The translations under genes and the position numbers were made by a program. Shown here piece after piece: positions 27,149 to 35,735 of a stretch of 64,000 nt of DNA (within the stretch, counting starts at the first letter, position 1; the number at the start of each line of letters is the position of its first letter). The DNA comes from Aliiglaciecola sp. 3_MG-2023 (lineage in GTDB: Bacteria; Pseudomonadota; Gammaproteobacteria; Enterobacterales; Alteromonadaceae), in assembly GCF_030548205.1 (NCBI RefSeq), contig NZ_JAUORV010000001.1, forward strand, positions 1 to 64,000, read 5' to 3'. The notes below the pieces were generated by a model. That model was not told where the DNA came from. It saw nothing but the letters and a program-made list of their open reading frames with translations, and did no database searches.

Positions 27149-27203
27149 CTGGTAGTCCAGTAGTCTTCTATAGAGCCTCCTTAGTTGGAGGCTTTATATT
27201 TAT
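27149..27203 (+). terminator. possible attenuator in the pheA leader
   Basis: The hairpin AGCCTCC-ttagtt-GGAGGCT (27174-27193) is followed by TTATATTTATA just before pheA, and CTGG-tagt-CCAG (27149-27160) precedes it. A terminator directly in front of the start codon suggests attenuation. A Phe-rich leader peptide, as in E. coli pheL, is not evident. The 33-codon frame starting at 27118 holds only three Phe codons and runs through the hairpin; a TTG-initiated seven-codon frame (Phe-Ser-Tyr-Pro-Phe-Glu) lies further up. Confidence 0.5.
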
Positions 27204-27224
27204 AGTAAAAATAAAGTGAATTGT

Positions 27225-28406
27225 ATGTCGACCTCAGAGCTAACTAAATTACGAGAACTCATTACCGCCCTTGACTCCCAATTGCTGGAAATGTTGGCAA
27301 AACGCCAGCAGTATACAAACAGTGTTGCTGAAACCAAAATTCGCAACCAAATTCCCGTTCGAGATCATGTAAGAGAAGAAGAACTGTTAATTCGTTTGAT
27401 TAAAAAAGGACAAGAGTATGGTCTTGATCCGCACTACGTCACGCAAATTTTTCATGTCATTATTGAAGATTCGGTGCTGAATCAACAAGCCCTTCTAGCC
27501 GAACGAGCTAACCCCGGCAGCCGTTTACCTTTGAGCCGAGTGGCATTTTTAGGGGATAAAGGTTCATACAGCTACCTAGCTACTCAAAAATATTTTTCCA
27601 GAAGAGCTGGCGAGTTATTAGAGATTGGCTGTTCGAGTTTCGCTGAAATTATTGAAAAAGTAGAATCTAATCAAGCAGATTACGCCGTTTTACCCATAGA
27701 AAATACGACCTCTGGTAGCATCAACGAAGTATACGATTTGCTGCAACATACAAGGTTATCCATTGTTGGCGAGTTAACACACCCCATAAAGCATTCAATG
27801 CTAGCCGCAACTGACACAGACATTAGTAAAATAAAAACCCTTTATGCACATCCTCAAGTGTTTGCACAATGTAGTTATTTCTTAGCAGATTTGGGCAATA
27901 TCGAAGTAAAACCTTGTGAAAGCACGTCTGCTGCTATGTTAATGGTTAACCAAATGAATAGTGAGTCTGTCGCTGCAATTGGCAGTGAAACCGGCGGCGC
28001 GTTGTACGGCCTAACGGCAATCAAATCTAATCTTGCCAATCAACAAGAAAACCATAGCCGATTCATTGTGGTGGCCAGAAATGCGGTGAAAGTGCCTCTG
28101 CAAGTGCCTGCCAAAACAACCTTAGTAATGTCAACGGTACAAAAGCCGGGAGCCTTGGTTGATGCGCTTCTGATCATTAAAAATAATCAAATCAATATGA
28201 CAAAGCTGGAATCGCGCCCCATCAATGGCAATCCCTGGGAAGAGATGTTTTATATTGATGTTGAAGGCAATGTGCAAGACGGTCCAATGCAAAAAGCCTT
28301 AGAGGAATTAGCTGCCACCACTCGTTATTTCAAAGTACTAGGGTGTTATCCTAACGAAGAAATTAACGCCACTAAGGTGGCAGCGGTCAATGCCCTAACC
28401 GCATAA
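27225..28406 (+). CDS. pheA: bifunctional chorismate mutase/prephenate dehydratase PheA
   Basis: Makes phenylpyruvate from chorismate by way of prephenate for phenylalanine synthesis. The chorismate mutase (AroQ) domain covers about 1-95 (LRELITALDSQLLEMLAKR, PVRDHVREEELL). The prephenate dehydratase domain covers about 100-285 (FLGDKGSYSYLA, PIENTTSGSINEVYDLL). The ACT domain with the Phe-binding ESRP motif is in about 295-385. About 393 aa from ATG 27225, which gives the family N-terminus; GTG 27216 in frame is an alternative and neither has a strong ribosome binding site. Ends at a shared terminator facing tyrA. Confidence 0.97.
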   Translation: MSTSELTKLRELITALDSQLLEMLAKRQQYTNSVAETKIRNQIPVRDHVREEELLIRLIKKGQEYGLDPHYVTQIFHVIIEDSVLNQQALLAERANPGSRLPLSRVAFLGDKGSYSYLATQKYFSRRAGELLEIGCSSFAEIIEKVESNQADYAVLPIENTTSGSINEVYDLLQHTRLSIVGELTHPIKHSMLAATDTDISKIKTLYAHPQVFAQCSYFLADLGNIEVKPCESTSAAMLMVNQMNSESVAAIGSETGGALYGLTAIKSNLANQQENHSRFIVVARNAVKVPLQVPAKTTLVMSTVQKPGALVDALLIIKNNQINMTKLESRPINGNPWEEMFYIDVEGNVQDGPMQKALEELAATTRYFKVLGCYPNEEINATKVAAVNALTA

Positions 28407-28426
28407 ACATTTAATCATATCCATAC

Positions 28427-28455
28427 AAAAAGCCCCTAATTAGGGGCTTTGTTGT
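28427..28455. terminator. bidirectional terminator between pheA and tyrA
   Basis: The perfect palindrome AGCCCCTAATTAGGGGCT (28431-28448) has A residues on the left and T-rich sequence on the right, so it can stop both pheA (plus) and aroF-tyrA (minus). Confidence 0.85.
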
Positions 28456-28483
28456 ATATCGAGGTGTATTTCATTGGTTTGTA

Positions 28484-29629
28484 TTAAGAATTTACATCCA
28501 TAACTCTGTCATCATCCGCTTTTAACAATAACTTTTTACTACTGACCAAACACTGTTTAGCATATGGCCCAAACCAATGACCAATGGTGAAGAACTGTTT
28601 TACAAATTCACCTTTATCGCCCTTCTCTAAAAGCGCTAAGGCATCATCAAATCGGTCTCGAAAGCGTTTAAGCAAGCCGATACTTTCTGCATTCGTAAAA
28701 ATGATATCTGCGTATAATTCTGGATCTTGCGCAAACAACCTGCCAACCATGCCAAGTTCCAATCGATAAATCGGTGAACTAAATGCAACTAACTGATTAA
28801 GATCAGGATCCTCTCCCGCCAAGTGAGCACCATACACGAAGCTACTAAAATGACGCATTACCTGAATAAAGGCCATAGCATCATCGTGCTCTTTGGCGGT
28901 ACTTTCATGGACGATAGCCCCCCACGTTTTAATCTGTTCAACAAGCCATTGATAAGCTTCCGACTGTCTGCCATCACAAACGACTACCACCTGTTTCACC
29001 AAACTTTGTACATCTGGCCCAAACATGGGATGTAATCCAACCACAGGTCCTTGATGGCTTTCCATCATGGTGTTTAATGGGTTGAGTTTGGTACTCGTCA
29101 CATCAGCTAAAATCGCGTCTTTGGGTAATAGAGGGCCCAACTTTCGAATGATGGACTCAGTTAATTTAATCGGTACCGCCACCAAAACCAATTTGCTATC
29201 TGCTAAAATACTCTCTGCATTAGGCCAATCATGCTGTTCTAAAACAGTCACTTCATACCCACTGCGAGTAAACATATCAACAAAAATTCTACCTAGTGCC
29301 CCTGCTCCACCGACCACCACAATTTTTTTAATCTCTGGACCTTTGCACAGATACTGATTATTTTGTGTCTGGTAAGACTCACGCATTATTCTGCGCAATA
29401 AATCTTCAATTAAATTGGGCGGAACGCCTTTATCCTGCGCTTCATCTCTGCGTTTAGCAATCAGCTCAGCTTCTCGGCTAGGAACATAAATAGGCATACC
29501 AGTACGACTTTTAAATTCGCCAACCTGCGTAGTTAACTTGGCTCGTTGAGCCAATATATCGACCAATTGACTATCCAATTTGTCAATTTTAACGCGCAGT
29601 TCATCAAGTGAAATCGGGGTATCTGGCAT
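28484..29629 (-). CDS. tyrA: bifunctional chorismate mutase/prephenate dehydrogenase TyrA
   Basis: A 381-aa enzyme of tyrosine synthesis. The N-terminal chorismate mutase covers about 1-90 ([25 protein letters not shown]). The NAD-binding prephenate dehydrogenase covers about 100-375, with [16 protein letters not shown] and [14 protein letters not shown]. coli TyrA (373 aa) has the same architecture. It follows the DAHP synthase gene by 12 bp, so the aroF-tyrA operon is kept as in E. coli. Confidence 0.97.
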   Translation of the reverse strand: MPDTPISLDELRVKIDKLDSQLVDILAQRAKLTTQVGEFKSRTGMPIYVPSREAELIAKRRDEAQDKGVPPNLIEDLLRRIMRESYQTQNNQYLCKGPEIKKIVVVGGAGALGRIFVDMFTRSGYEVTVLEQHDWPNAESILADSKLVLVAVPIKLTESIIRKLGPLLPKDAILADVTSTKLNPLNTMMESHQGPVVGLHPMFGPDVQSLVKQVVVVCDGRQSEAYQWLVEQIKTWGAIVHESTAKEHDDAMAFIQVMRHFSSFVYGAHLAGEDPDLNQLVAFSSPIYRLELGMVGRLFAQDPELYADIIFTNAESIGLLKRFRDRFDDALALLEKGDKGEFVKQFFTIGHWFGPYAKQCLVSSKKLLLKADDDRVMDVNS

Positions 29630-29641
29630 GCTAGTTTTACC

Positions 29642-30733
29642 TTAAGCAGAATCTTTAAATTTATTTAATCTCATTGGCAATACTGTAATGAGCTTTTCTC
29701 TGGATTGATTAATCAACACTTCAGTATCTTCCCAACCAATACAACCATCGGTGATGGAAATGCCATAGTCTAGCTCACTCGGCAGCTTTCCGTCACTTTT
29801 TTGATTACCTGCATTTAAATGACTTTCCAACATGATGCCAATAATTGACTGATTACCTTCTAAAATCTGATTTACCACGTTTTTTGCAACCAGTGGTTGA
29901 CGACGATAATCTTTACTTGAATTAGCATGACTACAATCAACCACTAAACCGGCATGTAAATTAGATTTTTGTAGTTCGATTTCGCATTCAGACACACATA
30001 CAGAATCATAATTAGGTTGTTTTCCACCACGCAAGATGATGTGACCGTCTGGATTACCCTGAGTTTTAATCACACTCACCTGACCTTGTTTGTTAATACC
30101 CATGAAACTATGACCAGAAGCAGCTGATTGCAGGGCGTTAATCGCAATATCTAAACTACCATCAGTACCGTTTTTAAAACCAACAGGCATGGATAGGCCA
30201 CTGGCCATTTCTCTGTGTGTTTGAGATTCTGATGTTCTGGCTCCAATCGCCGACCAGCTGAAAAGTTCTGCTAAATATTGGGGACTGATAGGATCTAACG
30301 CTTCTGTTGCCAGTGGGATCTCTAGTTCTGCCAACCAAATTAGTAATTCTCGAGCTTTACGCAATCCAGCTTCAATATTAAATGTGCCGTCTAATGCCGG
30401 ATCATTGATCATGCCTTTCCAACCGACTGTGGTTCTCGGTTTTTCGAAATACACACGCATAACAATAAATAGGGTGTCTTTGCATGACTCATGAAGCTCT
30501 TTAAGCTTAAGTGCATATTCTTTGGCTGATTCAATATCATGAATAGAACAAGGACCTGAAATCACCAGTAAACGATGATCTCTTCGATGAATAATATCAC
30601 TAATAATTGCACGGGAATCTTCAATTGCTTTAAGAGCCTTCTCACTCACCGGCAACTCTCTTGCTAATTGGTCAGGTGTGACTAACACATCTTCAGCACT
30701 AACGTGTACATTGTTTACTAAATCTTTATGCAT
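29642..30733 (-). CDS. aroF: 3-deoxy-D-arabino-heptulosonate 7-phosphate synthase, class I (probable Tyr-type)
   Basis: First enzyme of the shikimate pathway, joining phosphoenolpyruvate and erythrose 4-phosphate. A 363-aa class I alpha protein, close to E. coli AroF/G/H (350-356 aa). Signatures include VISGPCSIHD, MRVYFEKPRTTVGWKG, SWSAIGARTSESQTHRE, VGFKNGTDGS and VVDCSHANSSKDYRRQ. Which amino acid inhibits it cannot be read with certainty; linkage to tyrA and a TyrR-like box upstream (30788) favour the tyrosine-regulated form. Confidence 0.95.
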   Translation of the reverse strand: MHKDLVNNVHVSAEDVLVTPDQLARELPVSEKALKAIEDSRAIISDIIHRRDHRLLVISGPCSIHDIESAKEYALKLKELHESCKDTLFIVMRVYFEKPRTTVGWKGMINDPALDGTFNIEAGLRKARELLIWLAELEIPLATEALDPISPQYLAELFSWSAIGARTSESQTHREMASGLSMPVGFKNGTDGSLDIAINALQSAASGHSFMGINKQGQVSVIKTQGNPDGHIILRGGKQPNYDSVCVSECEIELQKSNLHAGLVVDCSHANSSKDYRRQPLVAKNVVNQILEGNQSIIGIMLESHLNAGNQKSDGKLPSELDYGISITDGCIGWEDTEVLINQSREKLITVLPMRLNKFKDSA

Positions 30734-30787
30734 AACTATCTTTGATTACCTACATCTAAAAACGCTAAATTTTAACCGCAAAACTAA

Positions 30788-30805
30788 TGTAAACTTTTAA
30801 ATACA
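30788..30805. promoter_or_regulatory. candidate TyrR box upstream of aroF-tyrA
   Basis: TGTAAA-CTTTTA-AATACA on the plus strand, read as TGTATT-N6-TTTACA in gene orientation, resembles the TyrR consensus TGTAAA-N6-TTTACA. One half is perfect and the other matches four of six bases. It lies about 55 bp before the aroF start codon. TyrR itself is not in the window. Confidence 0.4.
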
Positions 30806-31179
30806 CTTACAAATACATCAATTTCCGAAACAGGCTTGACTTTTTACCAGCCTTTAATTGCGAGTGCAACCTGATTTTATCAAAACCAGTAAATTCGCTC
30901 GTTTGCTGTACGAAAACAGTAAAGTTTACTTTAAAAAAAGCAGTATGTTGTATTTAGGTGAGTTAGCTGTCGCAAACTGTTGCCTGTGCGATTTTGCAAA
31001 AGCTAACTGTTTATCAAGGTTTTGAATCTAAGGTTTAGCAAGTTAATTTGGCTTAATCAGCAATGTTAATTCTACTACAGGCCTCGATTTTTATCGTTCG
31101 ATAGTTTACCTTTGATAATGGATTATTCGATTTGCCAAGGAATAAAATTCATTCTCCCCTGAATTAAAAGGATTTTTAA
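30806..31179. other. divergent intergenic region between aroF and the EAL gene
   Basis: AT-rich DNA holding the promoters of both neighbours, none of which I could define well. A 13-bp palindrome AGTAAA-G-TTTACT lies at 30918-30930 and could be an operator. No gene is seen. Confidence 0.4.
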
Positions 31180-31239
31180 ATGGCTAGATTACAATTGGTT
31201 AGCAATAAGCTGATATCAATTGGTTATCAAGGAAGGTAG
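31180..31239 (+). CDS. possible 19-residue leader peptide upstream of the EAL gene
   Basis: A 19-codon frame starting at ATG 31180 is preceded by AAAAGGA at good distance, and encodes MARLQLVSNKLISIGYQGR. Its stop codon (31237-31239) lies two bases before the GTG start of the EAL-domain gene, and its last codons contain that gene's ribosome binding site AAGGAAGG. This is the geometry of translational coupling. The peptide is short and may be chance. Confidence 0.35.
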   Translation: MARLQLVSNKLISIGYQGR

Positions 31240-31241
31240 AA

Positions 31242-32954
31242 GTGATAAGCAATTTATTACTATTCGGTGGTTTGAGCCTAATTGCGGTTGCTGTTTTAGC
31301 TGCCTTGGTTTTTCCTCGGTTACGTAACCTGAGGTTAGCAAAAAGCCTCGCGTTATATTCATTGCACACAGAAAGTTTAATTATCTTACTGAATAAAAAA
31401 GGTCAGGTTGATTTTATCAACTCATCCGCTAGCCTATTCTTACAAAAGCATGGACTTTCAGGCGATAATGGTCAAGGATTGTTGCCAGAAAATTTACACT
31501 TTCACCAACAAAATGCCCTAGCAGAAAAATCACATCATCAACACTTTGAAGTAGAAATACAGCAGCATAATTTTGCCTGTGAACTTATATGGCATGCCGA
31601 AAATAAACTATGGACCTTAAGTTTAGTTGATGTTTCTGAATACAAATTGAACCAACAAAAACATCGCTCACAAATTCAGGTAAATCCAGATACAGGGTTC
31701 GATAACCATTACGCGTTCAAGGAAATTATTGAACAAATGGTGAATGAAAAATCAAACTTTATTGTAGGCCAATTAGAAATTCGGTCTTATTCAAAACTAT
31801 TAGCCGATGATGATATTGAAACCAACCGTCGAGTATTGAAGCAGCTTGCGACCTTATTAAAACAAACTTGTTTAAAGACGGGTCTAAACATACGTTTATT
31901 TCAATTGAGTGAGAAAAGATTTGGCATAATTTTAGCTGATAATAATCGTCATCATACAGTTGAAAATTTAGTGACAACAATCAATACTCAGGTCGAAAAA
32001 ACGCAGTTTTCTGGTCAACATTCACTGCAGCTTGATTATGGTTTTACGCACTTCCCATCAGATGGAAGCAGTGCTGAGGATATTATTCGCAATACACGTA
32101 TTGCGTTAGAAAATTCCGCCAGTCAAGAATTTAGCGATTATATGATGTTTAATAATGAGCTAGGACAATCTGTAAATCGTCAAAATACCCTCCAAGACGC
32201 TATGCGCACAGCCCTAACAAGTAATCACTTTCAATTGTTTTTTCAGCCTCAATACTCACTTAAAGACAAAAAAGTAATTGGCGCTGAAGTCCTTATTCGT
32301 TGGCAATTTGAAGAACAATGGATTTCCCCTTCAGAATTTATTCCGTTAGCAGAACATTCAGGATTAATTTTACCCTTAGGTGATTGGATCTTAGCCAGCG
32401 TGTGTCATAAGGCCAAACATATGCTGACAGAAGGATATGAGGATATCGTTATTGCAGTGAATATTTCACCGAAACAATTTTCAGCACCTAATTTCGTAAA
32501 AATGGTTCAACACGCATTATTAGCCAGTGGATTGCCAGCCAAAAACCTTGAACTAGAAATAACCGAAGGCGTTCTTTTTAATATTGACACAGAGGCCATC
32601 AGCACATTGAATTTACTCAATGAAATGGGAATTAAACTCGCCATTGATGATTTTGGCACGGGTTATTCAAGTTTAAGTTATTTACAAGCTTTCCCAGTAA
32701 GCAAACTCAAAATAGATCAATCCTTTGTTCGTAACATGCATCTTAATAAAGCAGACAAATCAATTGTAAAAAGTGTAATAGAATTAGGCAATGAATTAGG
32801 GGTAACACTAATTGCTGAAGGTGTAGAGCAAAACGAACAGGTTGAATTGCTAACCCAAATGGGGTGTGACGAAATACAGGGATATTGGTTAAGTAAACCT
32901 TTAGATGAAAGTTATTTTAGTCATTTTCTGCATTCTAACCATTGTGTTTCTTAA
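31242..32954 (+). CDS. membrane-anchored c-di-GMP phosphodiesterase with degenerate GGDEF and intact EAL domain
   Basis: A 570-aa protein. One N-terminal membrane helix (about 3-25) and a PAS-like region (about 35-130) precede a GGDEF-like domain (about 145-300). Its signature is replaced by EKRFGIIL, so cyclase activity is unlikely. The EAL domain (about 315-565) keeps the catalytic set: EVLIRW, VNISPKQF, EITEGVLF, DDFGTGYSSLSYL, KIDQSF and AEGVEQ. It should degrade c-di-GMP. Start is GTG 31242 after AAGGAAGG. Two exported-protein genes follow on the same strand (gap 171 bp), suggesting a functional set. Confidence 0.88.
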   Translation: MISNLLLFGGLSLIAVAVLAALVFPRLRNLRLAKSLALYSLHTESLIILLNKKGQVDFINSSASLFLQKHGLSGDNGQGLLPENLHFHQQNALAEKSHHQHFEVEIQQHNFACELIWHAENKLWTLSLVDVSEYKLNQQKHRSQIQVNPDTGFDNHYAFKEIIEQMVNEKSNFIVGQLEIRSYSKLLADDDIETNRRVLKQLATLLKQTCLKTGLNIRLFQLSEKRFGIILADNNRHHTVENLVTTINTQVEKTQFSGQHSLQLDYGFTHFPSDGSSAEDIIRNTRIALENSASQEFSDYMMFNNELGQSVNRQNTLQDAMRTALTSNHFQLFFQPQYSLKDKKVIGAEVLIRWQFEEQWISPSEFIPLAEHSGLILPLGDWILASVCHKAKHMLTEGYEDIVIAVNISPKQFSAPNFVKMVQHALLASGLPAKNLELEITEGVLFNIDTEAISTLNLLNEMGIKLAIDDFGTGYSSLSYLQAFPVSKLKIDQSFVRNMHLNKADKSIVKSVIELGNELGVTLIAEGVEQNEQVELLTQMGCDEIQGYWLSKPLDESYFSHFLHSNHCVS

Positions 32955-33125
32955 TTGACTGAGCTTGTGTAAAACCGGTTAAAATAGTGTTAATTACACA
33001 TAGAAGTTTATTAAAAAAGACCTTTTTCTAATTTTAAAGGCCATTTAAACACACAAGTGGTTGACTCTTGCATTAAGCGTAGTATTTTTAGGGTTAATAA
33101 ACATCCCAAATAGAAAATCGTTATT

Positions 33126-34328
33126 TTGAAACTATCAACGTTACAAATTTCCCTGTTTTGTTCCTTAATTTTCCTTGGCATTAGTCCTTCAGCCATAGCA
33201 AAAGATAATGAAAAACTGCAATTTTCTGGTTTTGCGCGAGTGGTTTTAGGGTACTTTGATGACGAAAACGCTGAATATGTAGGTTACGACAATAGTTTGA
33301 GTGTTGATAAACAATCTTTGCTGGGTATTCAAGGAGATTATTTATTTAGTGATGAACTTTCCTTTACTGGACAAGTTGTCGGCTTCACAGACGAACAGCG
33401 TAATTCAGGTTTAGAATGGTTGTATGTCACTTATGCGCCAAGTAATGCATGGCAGGTTAAACTTGGCAGGCAGCGAATTCCTTTTTTTAATTACAGTGAC
33501 AGCCTTGATGTGGGCTTTGCATATCCTTGGTTGACCCTACCGCAACAATTTTATGACACGGCTTTCTTTTCCACTTTTGATGGGGTGTTAGCGAACTATG
33601 AGTTTGCGTTTGGCGACTGGCTAATTAGCTATGAAGGTTATTGGGGCCGATTTGACGACAAGATTTATTTGAATAGCCAAGAAATAAACACCAAAGTCAT
33701 TGGTCTTTTTGGGCTTAATGCCAGTATCTATTACGATAATTTGACAGTTCGTGCATCTTTTAATCAAGGTGATACAAACATTGAGCAAACAGAAGCAGAT
33801 GAGTTTGGCCAACTATTGCGCCAATTAGGATTTGAAAATAACGCTGATTGGTTAAACGCCAGTGGCGTCATTCAGCTTTATCATTTTAGTGCTAATTATG
33901 AAAACGTGGATTATTTTGTGCGTAGTGAGTTCTCTAAATTCAATGGAAAAAGTGGTTTAGTCGCAGATATAGAGAGTTTTTACATCTCTGCTGGTTACAA
34001 TTTCTATCCCTACACAGTCTACCTATCTTATAGCAAGAAAAACCTTCATTTTGATCATCCGGAAAATGAAATTCCATTTGGTGTCTCTACACAACTAGAT
34101 ACCCTAGCAGCTACCTATCTTGGTGTTTTAGCTGCTTTTCCAGACGATAAAGCAGCAGGTACAAAATTAGGAGTGCGCTGGGATTACCTCGCAAACTTAG
34201 CGTTTAAAGCTGAAATGACTTTCGTAGAAGCTAAAGAAAAAATTAGTAATGATTATGCGGTTAAAGATTTAGGTGGTTTCGATGGCCATGGAATCTTATA
34301 TCAACTAGGGGTAGAGTGGGTATTCTGA
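33126..34328 (+). CDS. porin-like outer-membrane beta-barrel protein
   Basis: A 400-aa protein with a signal peptide ending SPSAIA (about 26 residues). Many alternating amphipathic strands end in aromatic residues, and the C-terminus GVEWVF ends in Phe, the usual signal for barrel insertion. Phrases such as FSGFARVVLGYFDD, LYVTYAPSNAWQVKLGRQRIPFF and GYNFYPYTVYLSYSKKN resemble general porins of marine gammaproteobacteria. The start is TTG 33126; any later start would destroy the signal peptide. Its stop codon overlaps the next gene's start by one base, so the two are coupled. Ligand unknown. Confidence 0.8.
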   Translation: MKLSTLQISLFCSLIFLGISPSAIAKDNEKLQFSGFARVVLGYFDDENAEYVGYDNSLSVDKQSLLGIQGDYLFSDELSFTGQVVGFTDEQRNSGLEWLYVTYAPSNAWQVKLGRQRIPFFNYSDSLDVGFAYPWLTLPQQFYDTAFFSTFDGVLANYEFAFGDWLISYEGYWGRFDDKIYLNSQEINTKVIGLFGLNASIYYDNLTVRASFNQGDTNIEQTEADEFGQLLRQLGFENNADWLNASGVIQLYHFSANYENVDYFVRSEFSKFNGKSGLVADIESFYISAGYNFYPYTVYLSYSKKNLHFDHPENEIPFGVSTQLDTLAATYLGVLAAFPDDKAAGTKLGVRWDYLANLAFKAEMTFVEAKEKISNDYAVKDLGGFDGHGILYQLGVEWVF

Positions 34329-34744
34329 TGAAAATTTGCTTTATTCTGTTATCTATAATTTTGCTCAATAGTACGCAAATAGCGTCTGCTGAACATATTA
34401 TTATTATCGCCAATACACGGGAAAAATCCGTTGAGCTCAATCGACAACAAATTAGAAATTTGTTTATGGGAGGGGCTGTTCCTTACCAGTTACATGCCGT
34501 TGCGTTAGCCCCTGAAAATAAGAGTCGACTATTGTTTAACAACAAAGTGATTGGTCTGACTGAGTCTCGAATCCAATCATATTGGGCCCAAATGCGCTTT
34601 ACCGGCCGTAAAAAAGAACCTAAACAAGTTAATTCAGAAAGCGAACTACTAGAATATCTTAAAAATAACGAAGGCTCTTTGGGATATTGCAGTTCCGATT
34701 TGGAGATCCCCAGCGAGTTAACTGTGTTGTTGACGGTTGATTAG
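34328..34744 (+). CDS. small PstS-like periplasmic substrate-binding protein
   Basis: A 138-aa exported protein with a signal peptide ending QIASA. The mature part corresponds to the first lobe of a phosphate-binding-type periplasmic protein: IIIANTREKSVELNRQQIRNLFMGG, then FTGRKKEPKQVNSESELLEYLKNNEGSLGYC. Short proteins of this type occur next to porins and c-di-GMP enzymes in several gammaproteobacteria and are annotated as phosphate ABC transporter substrate-binding-like, though they are not part of a transporter. The frame can be extended to GTG 34316, but ATG 34328 overlaps the porin stop (TGATG) and gives a good signal peptide. Confidence 0.8.
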   Translation: MKICFILLSIILLNSTQIASAEHIIIIANTREKSVELNRQQIRNLFMGGAVPYQLHAVALAPENKSRLLFNNKVIGLTESRIQSYWAQMRFTGRKKEPKQVNSESELLEYLKNNEGSLGYCSSDLEIPSELTVLLTVD

Positions 34745-34860
34745 CGGTTAATTAACGGCACAAGACCCCGCAACCTTACCTAGTCTGATTTGTAGCTATT
34801 ACATTCACCTTGGCAACACACATACTCATATTATGCAAAAAGATAGCAATAAACAGTCTC

Positions 34861-34881
34861 AGAGGCTCCTGGAGAGCCTCT
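34861..34881. terminator. hairpin after the porin/PstS-like genes
   Basis: Perfect 8-bp stem AGAGGCTC-ctgga-GAGCCTCT. There is no T-run on either side, so termination is only possible, not shown. Confidence 0.4.
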
Positions 34882-34954
34882 ATGTGAGAGATTGAGTAAA
34901 GGTCTATGGCAAATTACGAAATGCGTTTTCTTTTATATGATTGTTCTTTTTAGG

Positions 34955-35695
34955 CTATTTCTTTTTAAAAAATGGAGCAACGGCTTGTTTAAATTCCTCA
35001 GATTCCAACTGGTTCACAAAATCAATACTCTCTTTAGTCATTTGAATGACTATCTCTTCTCTTTGTGGATTGCGGATCAGTGCTTTACTTTTCATCATGG
35101 CATTAACTGGCAAGCGCACAATATGTTGACTAACCTCAGCGGCAAGCGCCTGTAGATTATCGTCGGTCGTCACTCGCGACACTAAACCATAACTCAATGC
35201 TTCTTCACTATTAAGTGTGCGACCAGCAAGAAGAATATCGTTAGCAATAGCATGACCTACGATATTTGGAAGTAAAATGGATGAGCCTGCTTCAGGTACT
35301 AAACCTAATTTAGTAAAAGGGGCAGTAAAGGTAGCGCTTTGTGACGCTAACACAATATCACAATGCAATAGCATCGTTAGCCCTACCCCTATGGCCTGGC
35401 CATTTACCGCAGCAATCAATGGCTTATTCATTTTAGGCAGGGCTCTCAGAAATAACTGTACTGGTGACGCATCAGTCATTTTCTGCTGTAAGAAATCTTT
35501 TAGATCATTTCCGGCAGTAAAGGTATCACCTTCAGCACGTATCAAAACACAATGTATTTCATCATCGGTTAAGCTTCGCTCTAACCCATTGGCCAACTCG
35601 CTATACATTTGCTGATTGATGGCGTTTTTTTGGGCTGGACGATTAAACGTTAAGGTTAAAACATTATTCTCTAGTGTGGTGATAATTTCTTGCAT
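34955..35695 (-). CDS. enoyl-CoA hydratase/isomerase family protein
   Basis: A 246-aa crotonase-fold enzyme. The oxyanion-hole stretches are present: EGDTFTAGNDLKDFL and AVNGQAIGVGLTMLLHCDIVLAS. The Glu seen at the second catalytic position of true hydratases appears in KLGLVPEAGSSILLP. The GNDLKDF phrase is typical of PaaG/enoyl-CoA isomerase-like members. It converges on the PstS-like gene and lies 40 bp from the acetyltransferase gene. It starts at ATG 35695 with GAGAGG before it. The exact substrate is unknown. Confidence 0.88.
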   Translation of the reverse strand: MQEIITTLENNVLTLTFNRPAQKNAINQQMYSELANGLERSLTDDEIHCVLIRAEGDTFTAGNDLKDFLQQKMTDASPVQLFLRALPKMNKPLIAAVNGQAIGVGLTMLLHCDIVLASQSATFTAPFTKLGLVPEAGSSILLPNIVGHAIANDILLAGRTLNSEEALSYGLVSRVTTDDNLQALAAEVSQHIVRLPVNAMMKSKALIRNPQREEIVIQMTKESIDFVNQLESEEFKQAVAPFFKKK

Positions 35696-35735
35696 ATAGA
35701 CCTCTCTCGTTAACTTTTTAACGAATGTTTAGTTT

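Noticed and set aside
27118-27219. 33-codon frame before pheA as a leader peptide gene
   Set aside because: Only three Phe codons, spread out, no clear ribosome binding site, and the frame overlaps the hairpin in a way unlike known leaders.
34892-35155. 87-codon plus-strand frame overlapping the enoyl-CoA hydratase gene
   Set aside because: It is the reverse of the C-terminal coding part of a clear crotonase gene and has no supporting features.
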